A stretch of 6,829 nucleotides of DNA. Source: an uncultured Bacteroidales bacterium. Lineage in GTDB: Bacteria > Bacteroidota > Bacteroidia > Bacteroidales > UBA4417. Made by a program: the position numbers and the translations under genes. The stretch lies in assembly GCA_937965665.1 (NCBI GenBank), contig CALCJE010000392.1, positions 1 through 6,829 of the forward strand, in the 5' to 3' direction. Of the stretch, positions 1 through 6,312 are shown piece by piece (positions within the stretch are counted from its first letter, which is position 1; every line of letters begins with the position of its first letter). The notes beneath the pieces were generated by a model. The model saw only the letters and a program-made list of their open reading frames with translations, was not told where the DNA came from and made no database searches.

Positions 1-1
1 A

Positions 2-508
2 ATTCCACCCGAGGAGTACTGGCCATACCAGGAGGCTGATTTTGATAAGGAACCAACCGCTTTTTGTTATGCCTTTGCACAAAATTACCAGGCGATGAGC
101 TATTACCGGCTCGATCCGCCCGGAACCAAAAGTACCGACCTGCTCAGCCAGATCAAGGTGAACCTTTCGGTAGGCTTGCCGTCCATGTTCGGGTTTACCG
201 TGTATAGTTCAATCGAACAGGCAGATGAAAACGGGGGTAAGATTCCGTACCCGACCAAAGGTGATAAAATAGCCGGAGGCCATGCCGTGGTTGTTGCCGG
301 TTACGATGATAAAATGAAAATTAAGAATAAACTGGCAGGTGCCAAGGAAACTACAGGCGCTTTGCTGATCCGCAATTCGTGGGGCACCGGATGGGGCGAT
401 AACGGCTATGGCTGGCTTCCTTACGATTATGTGCTGAAAGGCCTTGCCGACGACTGGTGGTCGCTGCTGAAAAACGAATGGGTCGAAACAGGCAATTTTA
501 AACCCTGA
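2..508 (+). CDS. Papain-family (C1A) cysteine peptidase, C-terminal part
   Basis: This is the last 168 codons of a gene whose beginning lies left of the window; the frame is open from base 2 with no stop. Two of the three papain-type catalytic features are visible, numbering from the first complete codon. The active-site histidine is in GGHAVVVAGYDD (His94). The active-site asparagine is in IRNSWGTGWGDNGYGWLPYDYV (Asn125), followed by the usual Trp-Gly-rich segment. The catalytic cysteine would be upstream and is not seen, so activity cannot be confirmed. The segment WPYQEADFDKEPTAFCYAFA resembles the mid-domain stretch of bacterial C1A peptidases that precedes the second half of the fold. 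The family hydrolyses peptide bonds; bacterial members are usually exported, but the signal peptide region is missing here. An internal Met at base 95 is not the start, because conserved sequence continues upstream of it. No strong terminator directly follows the stop. Confidence 0.88.
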   Translation: MPPEEYWPYQEADFDKEPTAFCYAFAQNYQAMSYYRLDPPGTKSTDLLSQIKVNLSVGLPSMFGFTVYSSIEQADENGGKIPYPTKGDKIAGGHAVVVAGYDDKMKIKNKLAGAKETTGALLIRNSWGTGWGDNGYGWLPYDYVLKGLADDWWSLLKNEWVETGNFKP

Positions 509-551
509 AAAATTATCCGCCGGGGATTATAAATAAAGTGAGTTCGAAATA

Positions 552-569
552 AAACTGATTGATCAGTTT
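552..569. repeat. Perfect 7-bp inverted repeat (hairpin)
   Basis: AAACTGA at 552-558 and TCAGTTT at 563-569 pair perfectly around a TTGA loop, 43 bases after the peptidase stop. No T-run follows on the plus strand, so it is not a standard terminator for that gene. A TTTTATTT stretch would follow it on the minus strand, but no minus-strand gene ends there. It could be an operator-like palindrome; the function is unknown. Confidence 0.45.
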
Positions 570-577
570 CAAAATCA

Positions 578-728
578 ATAAGGTAATAAGGTTAGGTTCT
601 GTTTTTCCGTTAACTTTACTAAGGTTAAAACAATACCAATAAGGTTGAAGCAAATGTTTACCTTATTTTTTGTTTTTTAAACCTTAATAACATGAAAAAT
701 GAACTTAAATTCAACCTTATTCCCTTAT
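578..728. repeat. Cluster of AAGGTT/AACCTT motifs forming inverted repeats
   Basis: This is the centre of the 387-base gene-free stretch 509-895, which is strongly AT-rich. The motif AAGGT(T) occurs on the plus strand at 580, 588, 621 and 641, and its complement at 660, 680 and 713. The motifs build two inverted repeats. The arms at 578-593 and 713-728 match at 15 of 16 positions (ATAAGGTAATAAGGTT against its complement). The arms at 638-649 and 710-721 (AATAAGGTTGAA) match perfectly over 12 bases with about 60 bases between them. The right arm is shared, so the two pairings would compete. No open frame of note lies here. It may be a protein-binding region or a decayed dispersed repeat; nothing in the sequence decides this. 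Confidence 0.6.
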
Positions 729-735
729 TCTCAAT

Positions 736-743
736 TACTTTTG
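736..743 (+). promoter_or_regulatory. Possible -7 promoter element for the phosphoesterase gene
   Basis: TACTTTTG fits the Bacteroidota -7 consensus TAnnTTTG. No convincing TTG-type -33 element lies about 20 bases upstream, and the implied leader before the ATG at 896 would be near 145 bases. A chance match is quite possible in sequence this T-rich. Confidence 0.22.
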
Positions 744-817
744 ATTTTTTGAAATCGAATTCACGTTAAAAATGTAAGCAGGTAACAAACCCCACGACTG
801 GCCCCGTTCTGCGCCGG

Positions 818-840
818 AAACCCTGTTATGGGGTTTTATT
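818..840 (+). terminator. Weak terminator-like hairpin with T-rich tail
   Basis: AAACCC at 818-823 pairs with GGGTTT at 831-836 around a 7-base loop, and the 3' side runs into TTTTATT. A second copy of the left arm (AAACCCC, 787-793) can pair with the same right arm at 830-836, so two alternative stems exist. It could end transcription from the upstream peptidase gene, but at more than 300 bases from that stop and with a short stem it is a weak call. It might instead act in the leader of the next gene. Confidence 0.33.
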
Positions 841-895
841 CACGCGTTGTTTAAAATTGAATTAATAACTAACAGGAAAATAATTCACAGGAAAT

Positions 896-2728
896 ATGGC
901 TACAAAAAGTGAATACAAGCAGCCATCCATGACAAACTGGTACGATCCCCGGCAGTTGTCGGCTACAGCCCTGAAAGCATTGGTTTCGGGGACATTTGCA
1001 AGCTTTGCCGACAAAAGGGAACTGCAGGCGGCCCTGGGAAAGGGCAATGTGCCTGTCGACTGTAGCCTGGATTCGGATACAGGCTTGCCTGTTGACGAAT
1101 TTTGGATTGACTTTATTTCCGATACCGGCGATGGATTTAATTCAACGTACACGGTTGCCGATCTCGAAGCCAGGCATTTGCAGGTAAAGTTAAATCCTGC
1201 TTACGCGGGTATGCGGAAAACCGATATCACCCACTGGGACCTGCCTGCCGGGAATATCCTGCTGCTTGGTGGCGACCAGGTGTATCCGACACCTTCGATG
1301 CAGGCCTACGAAACCCGGTTTAAAGTTCCGTTCAGGGCAGCATCCAACAAGCACCACCCGGCAGGGAAATCAGGATATAAAATGTTCGCTATACCCGGCA
1401 ACCACGACTGGTACGACGGCCTGGGCAGTTTTATAAAACTCTTTTGCCAGCAACGCCGCATCGGTCAGTGGCAAACGGAGCAAAGCCGCAGCTATTATGC
1501 ACTGAAACTTACGGCTGACTTATGGATTTGGGCCACCGATGTGCAGCTTAATTCTGATATTGACAAACCCCAACTGGACTATTTCCGCGATATCGCAAAC
1601 CTCTATATGAACCATGACGACAGGGTTATTTTAGTTACAGCCGAACCTGCCTGGGTTTATAAAATGATTGACCGGAAAAATACTTCCTACCAACGGCTGC
1701 GTTTTTTCGAGGATGTTTTTATTACCGGCGACAAATACCAGTTGAAAAACGGGAAGAAATTCAGGCTGGTGGCAACCTTAACCGGTGATTTTCACCATTA
1801 TTCGCGTTATGCCGAAACAAGAATTTCCCCTGAGGGTACAGCTTACCAAAACCAGTTGGTCACCGCCGGGGGAGGAGGGGCCTTCCTGCATCCCACCCAT
1901 AACCTGCCGCAAACACTTAGCGGAACTGAAACCAAAAACGGAACTGCAGAAGAGAGCAAAATAAATAATCCGAAACTTGAAGCCTGTTTCCCCAATCAGA
2001 AACAATCGCGGAAAATTGCCAACCAAATGCTGCTGTTTCCTTTTAAAAATATTGCCTTCTGGATGACGTTTACTGCTATTGAACTATTGCTGGCATGGAT
2101 GCTGCAAAGTACCTCGAAGCATGAAACCATGGGTTTTATGCATCAGTTGTCGGAAGTAAGCAGCCTGTCGGCCTTGTTCCCCTTTATTGCCCGCCACCTT
2201 TTCCTGAGCCCGCCGGTACTGCTTATTTGCCTGTTTGTGGTGGTTGGTTTGTATGTGTTTGCCGATGGCAATGGCGGGAAGAGGAATTACAAATGGATTG
2301 GGGCCATACATGGGCTGGTACAGTTGTTCTGTATGTTTTTATTCAGCTGGTTGTTTGCCTGCGTCAATTTTAATGTGTTTACCATCGGGAATAAACTGGT
2401 GTTCCTTTTGGTTTATGTAGCTGAAACCTTTTTCATTGCAGGGCTGGCCGGAAGCTTTATCATGGGTTTTTATCTCTGGTTCTGCAGCCTTTATCTCAAT
2501 ATGCATATCGACGAAAGTTTCTCTGCATTCGGCTATCCGCATTTTAAGAATTTCCTGCGAATCCATGTTGCAAAAGAAGGTAGCGTCACTATTTATCCTA
2601 TTGGCATCGAACACGTTGTTACCCACTGGAAACAGGAGGGAAGTGGCGAATCAATTACTTTTGTTTCGGATGAAACAGCCAATTACTATTTAATTGAGCC
2701 ACCCATTGAAATCGCAGGTTCAGTTTAA
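896..2728 (+). CDS. Metallophosphoesterase with C-terminal multi-helix membrane domain
   Basis: The product is a 610-residue protein. The N-terminal half is a calcineurin-like phosphoesterase. DTGDGF at 76-81 is probably the first metal-binding segment, GGDQVY at 125-130 holds the second-motif Asp127, PGNHDW at 167-172 is the classic Asn-His motif, and TGDFHHY at 296-302 is the late Asp/His motif. The fold hydrolyses phosphomonoesters or diesters using two metal ions; the substrate is not predictable. There is no signal peptide. From about residue 383 the protein becomes very hydrophobic, with likely membrane helices near 385-403, 438-456, 467-490 and one or two within 500-534, perhaps also 423-436. 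A conserved-looking soluble tail follows (FSAFGYPHFKNFLRIHV, then TIYPIGIE). The phosphoesterase domain probably sits on the cytoplasmic face. The usual DxH of motif I reads DTG, and the fourth-motif position reads TAEPAW instead of a clear His. The start is chosen for AGGAAA just before the ATG and because the next Met (12) gains nothing. It appears to be a single-gene unit. Confidence 0.85.
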   Translation: MATKSEYKQPSMTNWYDPRQLSATALKALVSGTFASFADKRELQAALGKGNVPVDCSLDSDTGLPVDEFWIDFISDTGDGFNSTYTVADLEARHLQVKLNPAYAGMRKTDITHWDLPAGNILLLGGDQVYPTPSMQAYETRFKVPFRAASNKHHPAGKSGYKMFAIPGNHDWYDGLGSFIKLFCQQRRIGQWQTEQSRSYYALKLTADLWIWATDVQLNSDIDKPQLDYFRDIANLYMNHDDRVILVTAEPAWVYKMIDRKNTSYQRLRFFEDVFITGDKYQLKNGKKFRLVATLTGDFHHYSRYAETRISPEGTAYQNQLVTAGGGGAFLHPTHNLPQTLSGTETKNGTAEESKINNPKLEACFPNQKQSRKIANQMLLFPFKNIAFWMTFTAIELLLAWMLQSTSKHETMGFMHQLSEVSSLSALFPFIARHLFLSPPVLLICLFVVVGLYVFADGNGGKRNYKWIGAIHGLVQLFCMFLFSWLFACVNFNVFTIGNKLVFLLVYVAETFFIAGLAGSFIMGFYLWFCSLYLNMHIDESFSAFGYPHFKNFLRIHVAKEGSVTIYPIGIEHVVTHWKQEGSGESITFVSDETANYYLIEPPIEIAGSV

Positions 2729-2754
2729 GTATAGCAGTTTTCTATCATTTCGCC

Positions 2755-2859
2755 AGGTTAAAAGTTGAAGTTAAAGGATAAAGTATCGCAAATTATCCCT
2801 AAATATCTTCCTTACATCTTACACCTTACAACTTATCACTTATCCCTTACAGCTTAATG
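2755..2859. repeat. Degenerate 7-bp repeat with an opposite-strand upstream arm
   Basis: Bases 2811-2859 divide into seven consecutive heptamers that all begin CTTA: CTTACAT, CTTACAC, CTTACAA, CTTATCA, CTTATCC, CTTACAG and CTTAATG. Just upstream, 2755-2783 is purine-rich (GTTAAAGG, GATAAAG) and looks like a diverged copy of the same repeat on the other strand, so the whole stretch could fold into an imperfect stem-loop. It separates the phosphoesterase stop from the peptidase promoter. No canonical terminator is visible there; the function is unknown. Confidence 0.55.
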
Positions 2860-2891
2860 CGGAAACTATGCAATGATCTCGCAAACCTTGC

Positions 2892-2899
2892 TATATTTG
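2892..2899 (+). promoter_or_regulatory. -7 promoter element of the dipeptidyl-peptidase gene
   Basis: TATATTTG matches the Bacteroidota TAnnTTTG -7 consensus exactly and lies 33 bases before the ATG at 2933, implying a short leader of about 25-30 bases. The -33 TTG element is not clear. The position matters: it falls downstream of an in-frame ATG at 2873, which argues that 2933 is the true start. Confidence 0.5.
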
Positions 2900-2932
2900 C
2901 TTTCACTAAAACTGCACTTTAAACCCTTTGCA

Positions 2933-5131
2933 ATGAAAACAAAAATCTTCACACTACTGCTGAGCTTTTTCAGTTTGTATTGCCTTGCACAGCCCATGGG
3001 CGGTGGCCTGAACTGGATGCCCGATGGCAACAGCTTTACTAACCTCGAAAGGTACACAATCGTTAAAACCGAACTGCCCTCGCTCTCGAAAACGGTGTTG
3101 TTCGACTTCGATAAACTGCTGCCCCGCGACGAATCGCATCCCCGCAACGTTTCGTCGTATGTGCTTTCGAAAGACCTGAAACAAGTGTTACTGAAAGTAA
3201 ATACACAAACCCAGTATCATAAAACCACCGGCGAAGTATGGGTTTACAATTCATTGGACGGGAAAATAAAGCAACTGGGTAAAACCCTGCGGACTGACGG
3301 ACTGATGTATCCTAAATTTTCGCCCGACGGATCGAAAGTTGCTTACGTATACCAGGATAAATCAGCCAACAAAGTGGTGTATAACCTGTATATAGAAGAC
3401 CTGAAGACCGGCAAAATAAAACAGCTTACCTTCGATACCCGCGACCGCAGCATCAATGGAACCTTCGACTGGGTGTATTCCGAAGAGTTGTTTTGTACGG
3501 ATGGTTTCCGCTGGAGCCCCGACGGTACCCGCATTGCCTACTGGAATGTAGATGCCTCAAAGGTGCGCAATTACCTGATGCTTAATACTACTGATTCCAT
3601 TTACCCTTTCACCGTACCGGTTGAATATCCGAAGGCAGGTGAAGATCCTTCGCCGACAAAAATCGGGGTGGTCGACCTGGCAACAGCTAAAACCCAATGG
3701 ATGAAAATTGAGGGCGATCCGCGCCAGAACTACCTGGTAAAGATGGAATGGTCGTCGAAAAACGATCTCATTATCCAGCAACTGAGCCGCAAGCAAAACG
3801 TATCGAAACTTTACCTTGCCAATGCCGGCACCGGCGCTGCCAAAGTACTGTGGAGCGATACCGACAAGGCATGGATTGATGTGGAAGCCACCTGGAATAC
3901 CAACGACAACGCAGGCTGGAACTGGATTGAAGGTGGCAAAGCCTTTGTATGGGCTAGCGAAAAGGATGGCTGGCGCCACCTGTACCGCATTGGCATGGAT
4001 GGTAAGGAAAGCATGATCACCAAAGGCGATTTCGATGTCATAAAAATATACCTCATCGATGAACCAAACAACCTGCTGTATTTTGCCGCCACCCCCGAAA
4101 ATGCTACACAGCGTTACATGTATTGTACCAAACTCGATGGTTCAGGTGAGCCGCAACGGGTAACCCCGGCTGATTTTACCGGTACCAACGATTATATGCT
4201 TTCGCCAAATGGCAAATGGGCCCGTCATAATTTTGCGAGCCACCTGTATTTCCCGGCGTCGGAATGGGTATCACTGCCGGCACATACCCCGGTTGATCCA
4301 GCAAAGGGAATCCTTAAAAACCTGAAAGAAGATCCCTTTGGCAAGCAGGTTTCGTTTTTTAAAGTTACTACCGAAGATGGTATCACCCTCGACGGATGGA
4401 TTGCAAAGCCTAAGGATTTTGACCCATCGAAAAAATACCCCGTTTTCTTTTACGTGTACGGCGAACCCTGGGGATGCACCGTGTTCGACAATTCGAGGAT
4501 TGGCCGCTCGGGTCAGTTTGGAGGCAACATAGCTGATATGGGTTACCTGTATGTTTCGGTGGATTGCCGCGGAAGCCTGGCGCCCCGTGGCCGCGAATGG
4601 CGTAAATCCATTTACCGCCAGGTAGGCAGGCTCAATATACGCGATATGGCCCTGGGTGCCAAAGAAGTGCTGAAATGGAGCTATTGCGACACCAGCCGTG
4701 TGGCCGTGCATGGCTGGAGCGGCGGAGGTTCGTCGACATTGAACCTGATGTTCCAGTATCCCGAAATATTTAAAACAGGTATCGCCACAGCGGCTGTTGC
4801 CAATCAGCTGGATTACGATAATGCTTACCAGGAAAGATATATGGGCATTCCTGCCGAAAGCAGGGCCGATTTTATTGCCGGCTCACCCTATACCTATGCC
4901 AAAAACCTGAAAGGGAACCTGTTGTATATCCATGGCACCGGCGACGATAACGTGCATTATGCCAATGCCGAAAAGCTTTTCAACGAGCTGATAAAATACA
5001 ACAAAACTTTCCAGATGATGATTTACCCCATGCGTTCGCACGGTATTTACGAGGGCGAAGGTACCTCGCAGCACCTGGCCACTACCTGTAAAAAGTTCCT
5101 GCTCGAAAATTGTCCTCCGGGGGGAAGATAG
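2933..5131 (+). CDS. Secreted S9B prolyl oligopeptidase-family peptidase, dipeptidyl-peptidase IV type
   Basis: The 732-residue product fits DPP IV length. Residues 1-19 form a signal peptide (basic MKTK, hydrophobic core, cleavage likely after CLA), so it is exported, probably to the periplasm. Residues about 50-460 are a beta-propeller with WSPDG/FSPDG blade motifs (around 130 and 195). DWVYSEELF at 179-187 carries the paired glutamates (184, 185) that in DPP IV bind the free amino end of the substrate. The C-terminal alpha/beta hydrolase has VYGEP (Tyr509, likely oxyanion residue), the nucleophile in GWSGG (Ser596), Asp672 in GTGDDNVH and His703 in RSHGI. The family releases N-terminal dipeptides, usually after proline, so peptide scavenging is the likely role. 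The nucleophile motif has Gly where animal DPP IV has Tyr (GWSYG). An in-frame ATG at 2873 would add 20 residues ahead of the signal peptide and precede the promoter element, so 2933 is preferred. The stop abuts the repeat array. Exact cleavage specificity is inferred. Confidence 0.92.
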   Translation: MKTKIFTLLLSFFSLYCLAQPMGGGLNWMPDGNSFTNLERYTIVKTELPSLSKTVLFDFDKLLPRDESHPRNVSSYVLSKDLKQVLLKVNTQTQYHKTTGEVWVYNSLDGKIKQLGKTLRTDGLMYPKFSPDGSKVAYVYQDKSANKVVYNLYIEDLKTGKIKQLTFDTRDRSINGTFDWVYSEELFCTDGFRWSPDGTRIAYWNVDASKVRNYLMLNTTDSIYPFTVPVEYPKAGEDPSPTKIGVVDLATAKTQWMKIEGDPRQNYLVKMEWSSKNDLIIQQLSRKQNVSKLYLANAGTGAAKVLWSDTDKAWIDVEATWNTNDNAGWNWIEGGKAFVWASEKDGWRHLYRIGMDGKESMITKGDFDVIKIYLIDEPNNLLYFAATPENATQRYMYCTKLDGSGEPQRVTPADFTGTNDYMLSPNGKWARHNFASHLYFPASEWVSLPAHTPVDPAKGILKNLKEDPFGKQVSFFKVTTEDGITLDGWIAKPKDFDPSKKYPVFFYVYGEPWGCTVFDNSRIGRSGQFGGNIADMGYLYVSVDCRGSLAPRGREWRKSIYRQVGRLNIRDMALGAKEVLKWSYCDTSRVAVHGWSGGGSSTLNLMFQYPEIFKTGIATAAVANQLDYDNAYQERYMGIPAESRADFIAGSPYTYAKNLKGNLLYIHGTGDDNVHYANAEKLFNELIKYNKTFQMMIYPMRSHGIYEGEGTSQHLATTCKKFLLENCPPGGR

Positions 5132-5398
5132 TGGGGATGTGGGATGTTTGATGTGGGATTTCGGATGTGGGATGTGGGATGTCTGATGTCGGATGTGGGA
5201 TGTAGGATTTCGGATTTCGGATTTGGGATTTCGGATTGCGCCTGCCTGACTGTGTCAGCAGGCAGGGATGTGAGATGTCTGATGTCGGATGTGGGATGTG
5301 GGATGTGGGATGTGAGATTTGGGATTTGGAATTTGGGATTTGGGATTTCGGGATTGGGGATTGGAGGATGTTGGATGTAGGATTGCTGGATATGGGAG
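5132..5398. repeat. Degenerate 7-bp-period tandem array (GTGGGAT/TTCGGAT type)
   Basis: Immediately after the peptidase stop the sequence becomes a chain of heptamers ending in GAT. About 15 units lie in 5132-5236 and about 17 in 5267-5398, with a few 8-base units near the right end. Common units are GTGGGAT, GTCGGAT, GTCTGAT, TTCGGAT and TTGGGAT. The plus strand is almost free of C. The halves are separated by the palindrome at 5241-5266. Bases 5174-5201 and 5270-5297 are the same at 27 of 28 positions, so part of the array was duplicated at a 96-base offset. Open frames on both strands here are translations of the repeat (His-Pro-Thr-Ser or Cys-Gly-Met-Trp patterns), not genes. Confidence 0.9.
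5241..5266. repeat. Palindromic element inside the heptamer array
   Basis: CCTGCC at 5241-5246 pairs with GGCAGG at 5261-5266, and TGAC at 5247-5250 with GTCA at 5254-5257, leaving a 3-base bulge (GCA) and a tiny TGT loop. It interrupts the heptamer register exactly and has a base composition quite unlike the array, so it looks like a separate unit inserted into it or the structure around which the array grew. There is no T-run, so it is not a standard terminator. Confidence 0.65.
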
Positions 5399-5472
5399 GT
5401 CCCTGCTTGCATAGAAGCATTTGATTCTGCAATATAAGAAAGATCAATCAGATTAAGAAAATTTTGAAAGTA

Positions 5473-5517
5473 CGCCCTCCCCTGGTCACAGGGGAGGAAC
5501 CGATAGGCGGAGGGGTG
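5473..5517. repeat. REP-like hairpin element
   Basis: CCTCCCCTG at 5476-5484 and CAGGGGAGG at 5489-5497 form a perfect 9-bp stem with a GTCA loop. A third related segment, GGCGGAGGGGTG at 5507-5518, can compete for the left arm (CCCTCC with GGAGGG). The compact GC-rich form in an AT-rich gap resembles dispersed intergenic palindromes, and from memory similar pieces occur in other Bacteroidota. There is no T-run, so termination is doubtful. The rest of the gap 5399-5614 holds nothing else I can support and no clear promoter for the gene at 5615. Confidence 0.55.
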
Positions 5518-5614
5518 CCTTCAGGCAAAAAGCTTGTTCGATCAATTTATTGCTAGTATTCAACTTAGGTTACCCCACCGAACACCAGTATTACTCACCT
5601 CAAAAACAACATGA

Positions 5615-5980
5615 ATGAAATCCACTGCCGGACACGACGAAAAAATAGCCCGATTAACTTTTGCCTCGGTGTACCCGCTTTATCTTTCGAAAATTGAGCG
5701 TAAAGGACGCACCCGCGATGAACTGCACCAGGTGATCAGCTGGCTTACCGGTTACAACGAAATACTATTGCAGCAAATGATACAAGCGGAGGTTACCTTC
5801 GAAATGTTTTTCCGCCAGGCAACACTCAATACCCATGCTCATTTAATTACCGGCGTAATATGCGGCTACCGCATCGAAGAAATTGAAAATCCCCTTACCA
5901 AACAAGTAAGGTATCTCGACAAACTGGTGGATGAACTTGCCCAGGGCCGCAAGATGGAAAAAATTCTGCGTACGGCTTAA
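5615..5980 (+). CDS. DUF2200 family protein
   Basis: This small protein of 121 residues matches the DUF2200 family as I know it over its whole length. It begins HDEKIARLTFASVYPLY, continues with KGRTRDELHQVISWLTGY (30-47), then VTFEMFFRQATLNTHAHLITGVICGYRIEEIENPL (60-94) and ends RYLDKLVDELAQGRKMEKILR. Length and both ends agree with complete family members. The family function is unknown. It has no signal peptide or membrane segment, so it is probably cytoplasmic and largely helical. The start at 5615 is the only one in this frame that includes the conserved first residues; another ATG at 5611 is in a different frame. The upstream bases are A-rich with no Shine-Dalgarno sequence. The next gene begins 29 bases downstream with no terminator between, so the two are probably transcribed together. 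Confidence 0.9.
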   Translation: MKSTAGHDEKIARLTFASVYPLYLSKIERKGRTRDELHQVISWLTGYNEILLQQMIQAEVTFEMFFRQATLNTHAHLITGVICGYRIEEIENPLTKQVRYLDKLVDELAQGRKMEKILRTA

Positions 5981-6009
5981 AAGCTCTCTTTTTAGCATTC
6001 TTAATTTTT

Positions 6010-6312
6010 ATGCTTTCGTCCCTTTTAAAATATGAATTTACAGCCACCCCCTGGCATTATGCATCGCAGGGCGGATGGTATTTTGTTTCGCTGCCCGCTG
6101 AAATGGCAAAGGAGATCAGGGAAAACCTGCAATGGCAGGAAGAAGGCTGGGGACGGCTGAAAGCCAAAGCCCAAACCGGTAACAGCGAGTGGAATACGGC
6201 CATATGGTTCGACACGAAACATATGACTTACCTGCTTCCGCTGAAAGCCGAAATACGGAAAAAAGAAAACATTGCAACAAACCACGAAATATACGTCACC
6301 CTCTGGATTTAA
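6010..6312 (+). CDS. DUF1905 family protein
   Basis: This 100-residue protein matches the DUF1905 pattern. It opens with LKYEFTATPWHYASQGGWYFVSLP (6-29), followed by a short acidic helix (AEMAKEIRENL), the Gly-Trp-Gly turn (46-48), WNTAIWFDTKHMTYLLPLKAEIRKKENI (61-88) and a final beta strand, YVTLWI. Members form a small beta-rich domain, sometimes fused to a YdeI-type (OmdA) domain; here the domain stands alone and ends at the expected point. No enzymatic function is known and there is no export signal. It lies 29 bases after the DUF2200 gene and is probably in the same transcript. The start is fixed by the conserved strand that begins within ten residues of the Met. The upstream sequence is T-rich and lacks a Shine-Dalgarno sequence. 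Confidence 0.85.
   Translation: MLSSLLKYEFTATPWHYASQGGWYFVSLPAEMAKEIRENLQWQEEGWGRLKAKAQTGNSEWNTAIWFDTKHMTYLLPLKAEIRKKENIATNHEIYVTLWI

Noticed and set aside
862..1152. Minus-strand frame of 96 codons at the start of the phosphoesterase gene
   Set aside because: It is antisense to the conserved N-terminal region of the phosphoesterase, with no family features.
2873..2932. Upstream in-frame ATG as start of the dipeptidyl-peptidase
   Set aside because: It would put 20 residues ahead of a clean signal peptide and would lie upstream of the TATATTTG promoter element at 2892-2899.
3557..3979. Minus-strand frame of 140 codons inside the dipeptidyl-peptidase gene (and a similar one at 4271-4711)
   Set aside because: These lie fully opposite a well-supported conserved gene, have no recognisable domain and are explained as antisense shadows.
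5241..5266. Rho-independent terminator of the dipeptidyl-peptidase gene
   Set aside because: The stem is good, but no T-run follows and it lies about 110 bases after the stop within repeat sequence.
5047..5447. Two overlapping minus-strand frames of 121 codons and plus-strand frames of 62-78 codons across the heptamer array
   Set aside because: They are direct translations of the 7-bp repeat, with monotonous Pro-Thr-Ser-His-Ile or Gly-Met-Trp-Asp patterns, and are open in several frames at once. No domain or proper start context is visible.
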